Part shown: one piece after another, positions 32,801 to 44,480 of the stretch | Position numbering within the stretch: the first letter of the stretch is position 1 | How the letters are laid out: the number at the start of each line of letters is the position of its first letter | Source: Heterocephalus glaber | Taxonomy: Eukaryota; Chordata; Mammalia; Rodentia; Bathyergidae | DNA length: 64,000 bases | Direction of reading: 5' to 3' | Assembly: GCF_000247695.1 (NCBI RefSeq) | Contig: NW_004624785.1 | Coordinates: forward strand, 131,422-195,421 | Made by a program: the position numbers and the translations under genes | Notes under the pieces: model-generated | Database searches by the model: none | What the model saw: the letters and a program-made list of their open reading frames with translations, nothing else | What the model was told of the DNA's origin: nothing

Positions 32801-35800
32801 AAATTAGGGAGAAGCTTGGCTTATGTGGAGTCTGCTAACTGGAGTTTTTTTTTTCAGGTCATTATTTGTTCAGTGTTGGTTTGGGGACCTTTCTGAAATA
32901 AATCACATCCCCTGGTGTCTTGTTGTTGCTTGAGATGCTTTTTTAAGTTATATGGAAAACTGTTTAAGTGCTTTTCAGTTTTGTTTTGGTTGAGTTCTAC
33001 TGTATTTGAATATTATTGTAGTTTTTTCCCCCTTGCATTGTTCTTCTTTGTGTGGTTTTAATTTTTTGTATGTATGTGTTTGATAATAAAGTTCTTTAAA
33101 AAAATGAGTCACATACCATAAAATTCACCCACTTTAAGTGTACCACTCTGGTTTTTAATTTACTGTATTTGGAAAATTACACAGCCACTACCACTATCTA
33201 ATTCCAGAACACTTATATTATACCAGAAAGAAACCCTGTACTTATATCAGTTGCTTCCCATACCTCCTCCTTTTAGTCTGGACTCTAATAGCTTTCTGAT
33301 TCAATGGATTTCCCGATTCTTGACAATCATGTAAAGAGAATAATAAAGTATGTGGCCTTTTGTGTCTGACTCAGTGTAACATTCTCAAAGTTCATCCACA
33401 ATGTAGCATGTATCAGTACTTTCTTTTTATGGCTGAATAATATTCCATTGTATAGATATACCATATTTTATCTATCAGTTGATGGACAAGTCAGTTGTTA
33501 AACCCAGTTTTATTTTTTTTTAAGTTTTTTTCCAGTTTTATTTTTTTAATTAAAAAATTTATAGTGTATAATCCTACAACAGTGTTTCTCAGGCTTCTAA
33601 CTCATGCTGTCCTTAAATGTTATTTGAGAATTCCAAGTAGGTTAAGTCCACTGGCTAAAAGCAAATTACGTGATTGTAACTGCATATGCCTTTTCAAAGT
33701 GCATAATCTCACCTCTTTTTACAAAAGAGATACTGGTACAAAGCCAAAACCAAAACAACAAATGTTAGTTAGCAGTGATTGTGAAGGAATGGAGGAGATT
33801 CCAAGGCAAAACAAGGTAGCATGGGTTAAGTGAAGTAACAGCAATAAAAAATTAACAGGCAGTGAGGTCCCTGCCTGATGGGACAGAATTCATGTATGCT
33901 TGCCAGTGAATTACAGTAAAGATTTTGTGCCTGAAATAAGGACACACAACCCAATTGCCTCTTTTTAATGGAGCTGGTAGAGTGAGTTGGTAACTGTAAC
34001 ATTAACCTTTTAAAACATTAATTTATTTTTTCCTTAAAAGCTGCTTAATCCTGGGATTATTTTATATACTTATTGAATTTCAAAGAAATAACTTTAAATG
34101 GACAATAAATCTAAATAAATTGTTATTACAGGGTAGTTTTATTTAATTCTGCCTCCAAAAATATTACATTCTTTTCTAGACCACTTTTGGTGGGAGGATG
34201 AAAAGGAGTCAGTTTTTCCTCAGCCAAGCAGGAGAATCCCAAAGCCCACCTACCTCCTCTGGCCTCCAGGAGACATCGGATTGCTGCTTCTGCCTCCTGA
34301 GCATTGGTGGTTTTGATCTGCTTGACATTGTAAGGTTTGCTTATTCCAGTTCTAGCTTTGGGCTTCAGGATAGAATTTGGAAGAAAAATCTATTAACACA
34401 GGTAGAAGACAGCCTTCATGGCGCATTCACCATCTGTTGGTCTGCACAGGTAGGGTGGTTGGTATGTGAGTGCAAGGTGCAGAGTCCCATCAAATGGTGA
34501 CAAAAACACACACAGAGTCTAACCCACATCTCTTAATTCTCTCCTCCCTGGAGCACTCTCATTCCAAGAGGAATGCAGTGATGACCTTCATCTCCCAAAT
34601 GAGGTGGTAACAGGTTTTTGCAATGTGGAGAAATCTACCTTTTATCTTCAAAAAAGCTGGACTGCACAATCAGAGTCACACTTTTCATGGCCTAGTTGAG
34701 TACTGAAATGCTGTCCAGATACATTTTCCTTAAAAGTGCATTTTCTACCTCTTTACCCTGTGTCTCGGGCATCTCTGAGGACTCACCTTCATCACTGTAG
34801 ATGACTGGCATCCGATTGACCCCTTCACCTGCTGTGAATGCATGCACCTGCCTGGCCCAGCTCTCCAGTGTGCATCTGGTTTCCTGGCCCAGCAGCACTG
34901 GGCTTCCTGCCCATCACCTCCTCTCTGAGCCCTCTGTGTCCCCATCCCTGCCTCTGGTGTCCTCATGATGGTTACTCTTGCTGGGCTCCTCCACTCTGTT
35001 CTTTAGGTCCAGAATGTCTCTCTTTAGCCTCTTCTCTAACTAACCATGATCATCATTTTCTTATGACTGACCTGAATTTCTACTGTTCTCCCTTCTACCT
35101 ATCAATGATCTGTAGACAAAGGGGAAAAGCCAGACTTAAAAGGAGAGAAACAGAAGCATCTGAAAGCATTTCTGCCTTGCAGGATCCTTGGGATCATTCA
35201 TCCAAACCAGCTTTCTCTAGAGCCACTTAGCCTGCAGAGGGGCTGCTAATCAGCGTAGGATTGGGAGAAGGCTGTCGAGACTCAGAATACAGGATTGATC
35301 TACTATCCCCTGAGAAGATGCACTCCCATGTGGCCTCTGGGTTAGGCCCCTTGGGTGTGAAATGCTGACTGGCTTCCTTGGCACCAAACACAGACTCACC
35401 GGTTGTTGAGGTGCTCCTGGCAGAGGTTTTGCTGCCTGCAAAATCGAATACTGCCCATGGGTGCCGGAGGAGATGGACACATCTGAAGCTGACTTCTTCA
35501 CCATCAAACCAGCTGTAAAAACCCAAGGAGGGCAGAGTCTCATCTGTAGCAATGTCACAGCTGGCCTGCCAGCTGCAAGAAGCCCTGGGAGGTGGCTGTG
35601 CAGACAGATGTGGCTGTGCTGAGGCTGGAATGTTCAGAGTGCAGGCCTTTGGAGGACTGCTACAGGTTCTTCTGAGGCTGGGCGCAACTCAGTGGAAAAG
35701 TGCCTGCTGAGCATGCATGAGGCCCTGGGTTCCACCCCCAGTACCATGCCTCCTCCCCCAAAAAGTTTCTCTTTTGATTCTCTTGTGGCCTGGCCTTCTA

Positions 35801-38800
35801 ATGTAGATCCTCTGGAGAAGCAGGAATTGAGGGAAAACTGATTCTAATCAGATATAAAAACTGATTTTTAAGTGTCTTAAAACACTATTTTTTAAACACA
35901 CTACTACTATTATTAGAACCAATTTTTAAAAATGTTTTGGAGGAAAACAAAAATTTTAAAAATCCCAAATAGAGAAATAAACTATTTTACATTATGCTTA
36001 TAGCCATTAATAAGTCATCTTTGAGAATTTTTTTTCCCTGGTATTGGGGATCAAACTTAGGATCTTGCAAGGTGCTGCACCACTGAGCTAAATTCTTGGC
36101 CCATCTGTGAGAATTTTTAATGACACAGAAAATATGACACATTAAGTGAAATGTAAATGACTTCACAAAATGGAAATCAATTTTGTCAAATTTTTGAAAA
36201 TTATGTGTAGTTATAGACATACGTAACTGGAAGTTTTTTGGTTAAAAACTACTATCTGGAGGTAGTCAAGTGAATTTTAAAATCGATTTTTCTTTATAGT
36301 TCTCTATAAAAATCTTCACAATATGTGATGTAGAAATTTTATCTTAAAAGAACAAAATAAAAAATAGATACTAGGAAGTAGGGAGATGGACTGGTCTCAG
36401 CTGGGAAGGGGATCAGGAGATGAGGGGTGGAGAAGGGACCAATAAGGAGCTGGGGTGCGTTATGTACATATAGACATGCACTGCCAGCATGTACCAGAAA
36501 GAGGAGCGAGGAACGGAGGGGCGAGGGAAAGGGAATATGTGAGAAAAGGAATGAAGATGTCTTATGTGTATGTACCAACTGCCCATAAGGAATGTAAACA
36601 TTATGTACTACACACATGTACTAATAAACTAAAATAAAAATAAAAACTGATGTGAAATTTACATACCATGTACAGAATACATACATTTCCAGTGGACCTA
36701 TCTATGGATTTTTATAAATGCATGTATACTAACAAAATAAATTTTATATTAAAAATTTTTGTAGTACTAGGGATTGAACACAGGAACTTAAGCATGGCAG
36801 TGGGCAAGTGCTCTACCACTGAGCTATTTCCCAGACCTCTTCAAAATTTTTTGTTTTGAAATAAGGTCTCATTGTTCCAGGGTGGGTTTGAACTTGTGAT
36901 CCTCCTGCCTCGCCCTCCCAAATAGCTGAGATCACGGGAGCGCACCACCAAGCCCAGCTAAATTTTATTTTTACATTCTTTTTGTTTGTTTGTTTGGTTT
37001 TTTGTTTTTTGGGTTTTTTTGGTACTGGGGATCGAACTCAAGTCCTTGCGCTTGCACAGCAGGCGGCAAAACCACTGAGCTAAATACCCGGCCCTATTTT
37101 TACATTATATTTTCTTTTGCTTTCTGAGTATAACTTTGGAAAAGCAAAAGTATGCTTCAAAAAATTATGTACTTCTAGGACTGGAGGTTTAGTTCAGTGG
37201 TTCTGGCATCTGCCTAGCAAGTCCAAGGTCCCGAGTTCAATCTCTGGTACCAAAAAAAAAAAAAAAGTTACGTACTTTTTGGCTTGTCATAGATTTTTAT
37301 TGGGATGGTAGGCATAGCAAACTCAATTCTGAAAGTCATGGCTTAGGAAAACTGATGTCTGACTGTGGCACTTTTGGGGGGAAGAAGTAAACTGTGGTAA
37401 AATATAAACTGAAAAGTGAAGCAACTTTATTTTCAGGTTATTAAGGCAAGTTTGACAGGATATGCGTTGTCTGAGAGCTAGAAGAAAACCACCTTGGTAT
37501 GTGACTCAGGCTAGGGCAGGGCTTGTTTCAGGGGTGAGGCCCACGAGGGACAGGAGGCCATTACGGTGACTGGGTTAGAGACATGCAGGGTAGGGACCTG
37601 GAATGACCAGACTGCTAAGCAGCAGGGAGAGATCTGGGTGCGGTCAAGGAAGGAAGTGCCTGCCTCTGACAAACTTGTGAGAAGTCCCTTGGGGAGCTGC
37701 AGCCCCAACTTTCAACCCTAAAGGTTTGGGCAAAAGCAGAGCTGTGTAAGGACTCGCTTGATCTGCATGAAAAACACAGCCACTTCTGATATCAGACACA
37801 TCCTGGATTTGCGTCAAAAACGAGCCCATGGCAAGAAAAAGCATGGTGGGAACTCAGTGGTGGGAAGAAGCCTGATTAGTGACCCTTGTTCAGTAGCAGG
37901 AGCTGTGCAGTTATTCCCAGCAGGCATCATGGCAAAGCTGCAAGCACGCGAAGTCTTACTTGGAGGGGGTGGCCTCTGTGGCGGGTGAGGTGGCCGAGGC
38001 CTATTGGGAACCGATAGAGACCTGCTTGGAGAACGGTGGCGGAAATCCACAACGGCTTCCAGCTCCTGCTTTAACTCCACCAGGTCAGCATCGTCTGGGG
38101 GACACGGCAGGTGTGAGTAGGATCATCTCCCAACGCGGCTCAGACCTGGGTCTGCACAGAAGCTGAGTGCAACAGGCAGAGCTGCTGCGGGACAGCTGAG
38201 GGCCGGGTTGGGGATGGCATCCCTTTCTGCTCAGGTGGGGACACCCCATGCCTGCTTGGAACATTGAGTGAACTGTGCACAAGGCCTCTTTCCTTCTCAA
38301 ATTATCAACGGGACTTCCACAGAGGTGACAGTGGAAACCACAATCCCTCAAGATTTCCCTGACCACAGGGAAGACAACTGGTTAATTCCTTAATCTAAAA
38401 TGCAACCTCTGTTGGAAGTTGAGAATATTTGCCCTCCTATGACAGTGTTCTCCAATGCCAAGCTCCTAAATACCAGAAACCTCTGCTAGCCACCCCCTGA
38501 GCACCACTGTGAATGGCCATGAGCACCCCTTCTTTTTTTGGAGATAAAGTCACACTCTATAGCCCAAGCTACCCTTAAACTCACAATCCTCCTGCCTCAG
38601 CCGCCTGAGTGCTGGGATTACAGGCATGCACCACCATGCTGGGCTTCAAAATCCCTTCTAAGAAGCCAAAAGGGACACTTGGAAATGCTTGTTTCTGTTT
38701 TACATATAAACCCAGGACAGTTACAGGTCTGCTTTCCCACATGGCAACATAGCCCTTTTCACTTCATCTTGGCTCAGCTACCCTGTTCCTCAAATCCAAC

Positions 38801-41800
38801 AGGTCAATCTCATGTAGGGTCCAGAGGGGGCTGGCACTGGGGAGACAGAGGGATTCCTTCTCAAAGGAATGGCTAAACACCTCCCAGCATCGAGGAGTTG
38901 TTCTCTCGATGCCTGCCAGCGGCCAGGCCTGTCCTGGCACCCTGTTGCTCTATCAGTTTCTTCATTCAAGAGACATTTGCGCTCTTGGCTGCCCTGGTCT
39001 CCAGAGGCTGCCCGATGATAACCACCCCCAGAGAAAGACTGCCTCTCCTGTGAAAAGCAGAGGCCTTCAGCCACTTCCATGCCAGTGCTGGGGGATGGCT
39101 GAGAACACACAGAGCCACCCCAACACTAATGGAGGCTGCTTCTCCTGCCCTGGGCAGCACCCCCCAAACCTAGCTATGCACTGTACCCACCCAGGAAGTT
39201 TCATGAAATGCCAGAGCGCCGGCAGCCCTTCTTACCCCTGCCCAACCCAAGGCCTTAAGGCAGGGCTCAGCAATCTATACATCTGGAGGGTCCAGATGGT
39301 TCCAGACAGGCAAGCCACAGGTTGGTTGAGGGTTCCAGGGGGCCCTGTTTGGGGTCTTGTTATGTGGTCCCAGGGGCACAGGAGTCTATGTACCTCTCCC
39401 AGCAAGGCACCTCCCTGAGAAACACTGAATGCACTTACAGTCCTGTTCTCTGCCCTAGCCCCAGCTGAAAGGTCCCTACACCTGCAGGTGAGTGCAGCCC
39501 CTCACCAGGGACACAGTGACCAATGGCAGGTGGTGTTTGTGGATAGAATAGCATCAATTTAGTCTAAGGCTGAAATGTGAATTACTTTACTTCCCAGCTA
39601 TGTAAAGCTACTGGATTTTCAAGCTTACTCAAAAGAATTACTCTGCCATTTCATCCAGGGGTATTCAGTTCATGCCACATGACCCTTTAGTTCCTTTTAA
39701 GGTTAAAAGGATATAATGGATGCCACTGAATAATATGACTGCATAAAATATAGTATTGTGTGGATGAATGCATCAGGATATAGCTATTGGATATCTCTTA
39801 AGGAATTGAATCAGAAAAGTGTCAGAGAAAAAAAAATCACAAATGTAAAACCAGTTGAGAATTGTGGCCCCTTGAATACACACAGGAAAGAGGAATGCAG
39901 TAGTCTATCAGGGTAGAAGTTGTAAAGAAGAAATGAAAGACCCAGTGGAAATCAGCATGTGGTGGCTGGAGTCTTGCCTAGAGCCTGGTTCTACATTCTA
40001 TGCCTTCCCAGCTGGGCCTCTCCGGGACCTGCACGCCCATGTGATGGATGAAATGACATTCTGTCCCAAACCTGGTGAGAAAAGGAGGCCACGCTACCTT
40101 TGTATGTCGGACGCTGCTTCTTTTTGATCAGGGCAGGTGACTTGCTGGCAGGTGCCACTGCTGTGAAGCTGGGGGCATCAGGAGGATCATCTCCCCCCAG
40201 TTCACTGTCTGAGACCACAGGCTGCCTGAGTTCATCCACTAAATAGTCTTCGTCATCTTCTAGAACATCCCCTTGAGGAGGAACGCATCACAGCGAGGGT
40301 GAAAACAATTCCAGTTCAGTGGCCCTGCCTTTCAGGGAGGTCACCGTGGCACATCCCCAGCGGGCATGTCACCAGAGCCAGCTCCCCCCATTCACCCTCC
40401 CAGCTCCAACAGCCTCCGAGCTACTGTTAATGTAGTACTGGATGTGCCCGGGTCCCTCTACCATTTCCTGCACCATCCCACACACATGTGCACTGGACCA
40501 CGGGAAGTGATCCTCACCCACTACGGGGATGTGATACTCGCACTCTAACCATTCATCACCTCTGCAAGGCAGGGTTTCAGGAGGGGCCTCCGAAATTGCC
40601 TGCTACTGCTAGAGAGCTGCTTCCTGCCTCTCCTGCAGATCACTAACCTTCTGACTCATAGTCCAAACTCGTGAAGTCGAAGTTTTCCTCCAGCAAACAG
40701 GAATTGGCAGTGGGGGACACGGGAGCCATGCTGTCCCGTTTTCGAATGAGCTCCTCTCGCAAACCTTTCAGCCAGTCTTTCGTCTTGGGTCTAATCTTCA
40801 CCGCTCTGCCTTTCACCTGTGAGGGCGGCACAGCAAGTGGGAACAATATTAAGGTCACCACAGCTCCCCTTGGTCACAAAGTGCTTCTCTACAACCCATG
40901 TACAGTTGCAAGGCCTGTCTCTACATTGTACTAAGAAAAACTGAGGGTCCAGACCCCAGGCAGGATCAGCACAACTTCCACACATTTGGTCTAAATAAAA
41001 GTTGAAACTATCATTGCCAGTATTTCATTCAATGCAAATTTAAAACCAAGGTTTTATCAAAACAGAATCTATGGGAAGTGTTTAACTTTCTTTACATTTG
41101 TACGGGGGCTCACAGCTAAGAGTTTGCCTTAAATCTCAGAGAACAATTTGGATTTGGACATTTCAGCAATGCTGAAACTATTAGGACACTGGCAACTCTT
41201 AGAGACGGCTAAATGCCTTTTGCATAAAGGGATGTGCATTTTTGGAGCCGGGGTGGAATGTTATGGTTTGTATCTAGATGTCCCCCTAAAGCCTTATGCA
41301 CTCATAGATGGGGCTTTTTGGAGCTGGCTGGATCTAGAGTGTATGATACTGGGATTAAGGGTGTGTGGTACTAAATTATTCCACTGATTAGAATTAGCAT
41401 AGTTCTGGGTGTGGATAATAGGAAGCCCCACCTTGGGTGTGGGTGGCACCACCCAAAACACTTGAAGCCTGGATGGGATAAAAGGGAAAGGGAGACTTTC
41501 TTCACTGCTTGCTGCTGCTGCCTTCTGCCTACCCTGCCATGGACTGCCTCTCCTCTGGCATGCTTCCCTGCCTTGGAGCCAGCCGACTATGGACTGAAAT
41601 CCCTACAAACTCTAGAAGGGACAAGAAAAGGAAGTTGCTACCAGACTCAGAAGAGAGCCCTGAAGAGACTGACCAGAGGAGAAGTGACCTTTAGTCAATT
41701 CAGCCAAACTGAAGTGACCTTCCAAATTAGGAGCTGAGGGAATAAATGCTCCAGCCTCACTCTCCTTTCTTTTTCCTCTATTGGCCCAACTCAAGAAAAA

Positions 41801-44441
41801 CAGTAGGCCAGGGAAGCCTGCTGATAGGGTCCATCAGGGCAGCCTCCTAGGACAGAGAGCAGGTAGAGAAGCAGGAATGGGCTTAGAAGGGCAAAATTTA
41901 GGACTTCAGACCAATCACCAAAGATGAAAGCAGAGATGAAGAAGAGGATATTCCACTAGTAGAGGGCTGGGGAGAAGAGAAGAAACATCAAAATAGACAG
42001 AGAGACACTAAGACCTGTGGGAGACAAATAGGCCATAAAAATACTGGCCTAAAATTGTACCAAGTTTATTCAAACTGGAAAAGCCCTGCCTTCATCTGAT
42101 TAACCCTGTCTTGGCTCCTATTTCCCTTCACTATTCTTTGAAAAACAACTAGGTCATGTTTGGTGATTCTACTTTGTTCTTCCGCTACTTCATAGCTTCT
42201 GAATAAAACTTTATTCTAAAGACAAAACATGACAAATGACGTATAAGCTGCATGTTCTGAAATACAGTCTCATCTAAGATGAAATCTCTCCTGTACAGAG
42301 CTGTGAGCCGAGACACACCAGGAACTCAGCAGGAGCCACACTAAATTTGCTCCCAGATCCTCCAGATTCTTCAAGTCTCTAGGGCTGGCCACGAGACACC
42401 GGAGAAACAGAATGGAGAATCACACCTCTTTCTCCCATGGTACCTGCACATAAAGACACAGGTTGAGCCAGGCATGATGGTGCATGCCTGTAATGCCAGC
42501 ACTCTGGGAGGCTGAGGCAGGAGGATTGCAAATTTGAGCTCAGTCTGAAAAAGTGAGCTACTTAGCAAGACTCTGTCTCCAAAAAAACCCAAAAAGACAC
42601 AAGTCCTGAGAGGAAGGGAAAACATGACCACAGAACAGTCAAGATGGGTCAGGTTCACTCCATGCTGTGACCAAGTGGTGACTCTGAGCTCACTTACCTT
42701 CATACCATCTACATCCAGGACGCTGAGAGCTGAGTGACTATCTGCAAAAGTCACCAGCATCTGCCCCTGGTTGATCCTGAAATGCACAAGATAGGTCAAA
42801 TCAGCACCAGGAATGACTCAGCACCTCTCCTGGCTCCTGACACTCCTAAGCCCACCCTCACGTCCACATCCCATCAGAGACAATTACCTGACAAGGACAA
42901 TTGTCCCATAATTCCCCAAGGTCTGCATGAGTTCAGTACGCAGGTCCTCAGGAAACTCATTCTTCTCTTCTAGAGTTGGCGACTGAAGGTTTACAACAAC
43001 GGTGGCATCCAAAGGGCCCTGGAAAGAGGACACTTCCTGGAAAACCCTCTCCCGAGCACATATGTCGACTTCTTGCACTTCTACTTCCACAATGGCCAGC
43101 ACGGGTCTGCATCAGACATGGGGAGAGGGCAGAGAATGGTTAGCCCAAGTAGCAGTGTCACATCCCAGCCCCCAGGCCTGGTCCCCTGTCCCTCATCAAC
43201 CTGTGAGTCCACAGGCCAGCTGCCCTGCCTCAGGGTTTGGTTTTCATCTTTCCCCAATCTATTTTTGGGGGGTACCTGGGATCGAACTCGGGACCTTGTG
43301 CTTGCGAGGCAGGCGGCGGAACCACTGAGCTAAATCCCCGGCCCCAATCTTTCCCCAATCTTCTGTTACTGTAAAATTTTTATTTAAGGATGATGTGTGA
43401 GAGAAAATATCTTCAACAATAGAATCAGTATTAGAAAATCCCCAGCCATCAGCAAAAGATCTAGTCCTGCCAAGGATGTGGAGAAGCGGCCGCCCCCCTG
43501 ATTATCCAGAACAGTCAAGCTTTTCACATGGCTACTTGGCAACCTGGAATAGGAATCTGAAAACCATTCATCTCTTTTGATTTAGTAATCTCATATCTAG
43601 GACTTTATTCTATGGAACTGGCCAGAGATTCAGACAAAGATTGACTGTTCACACTTGATGGGAGGGGAAAAGGGAAATGATGAATTATGTAGTTTTATTA
43701 AAGATTTACAATACTATGTTATATGGCAATAGAACATAATATGAAGTAATATACAATATGATGACAGGGATGGGGTACAGCATGGTTGTAGAACACTTGC
43801 CTAGCCAGGATCTGCGTTTGAGGCCAAGCACCAGAAAAAAAACCCCAAAAGATTTATTGCCAGGGTAGTAGTGCACACCCATAGTCACAGCTACTAGGGA
43901 AGCAGAGGCTAGAGGATCACTTGAGCCCAGGAGTTCAAGGCCAGCCTAGGCAACACAGAGAGACTCCATCCCAAAAAATATCTACGGTAATATGGTGGCA
44001 CCCTTTAAAACCAGAGAATGCTACAAAAGTTTAGAGACAGGATAAGGTAACATTATCCCTTTCTTTCAATTTTTATTACTTTTTTTTTTCCACCTAAAGC
44101 AAGAAAAAAGATGCCTGAGAAAATTCACACAGGGACACACACTGAGTGAGTTCAGAAGACTTCAGCAGCAACACCTTTCTGCCCCATGTGTGGCCAGCTG
44201 TATCTAGGAACAAATAAGTGAGCCTGATTGCTAATACCAACACGATTATATCTTGAAAATACTAACAAGAAAGCCAGGCTATGCGGCAATATCATTTAAG
44301 AACATTTAAAACCACAAAATAGTAGAATTTCCATCTTTGAATGATGTCATTTATGATACAAAGCGATGATAAAATGCCAATAGTTATTAGTTCTCAGTGG
44401 CTACACAGGTATTTGTTATATCTTTGTTCATTAGTGTATTT

Positions 44442-44480
<39 letters not shown>

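Larger units (their letters stand above)
31490..34253 (-). other. SYNJ2: SYNJ2 intron with L1 insertions
   Basis: 2.8 kb intron filled mainly by a 5'-truncated + strand L1 with a nested ID, and an older antisense L1 piece. 31490-31900 and 33500-34250 hold nothing I recognise. Confidence 0.75.
35513..37959 (-). other. SYNJ2: SYNJ2 intron rich in SINEs
   Basis: 2.4 kb intron holding five SINE insertions and an A-tailed retroposon. 37270-37959 is unique sequence. Confidence 0.75.
40817..42697 (-). other. SYNJ2: SYNJ2 intron with LTR and B1
   Basis: 1.9 kb intron holding an LTR (41252-41805) and a B1 (42465-42596). 41810-42460 is unassigned. Confidence 0.7.

Noticed and set aside
38909..39418. 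169-codon + strand ORF within a SYNJ2 intron
   Set aside because: GC-rich intron sequence; the translation is Pro/Cys/Gly-rich and resembles no family, with no promoter or splice evidence. Probably chance.
44090..44160. Zinc-finger-linker-like text ('GAGAAAATTCACACAGGG')
   Set aside because: Single short match without neighbouring C2H2 finger codons; chance.
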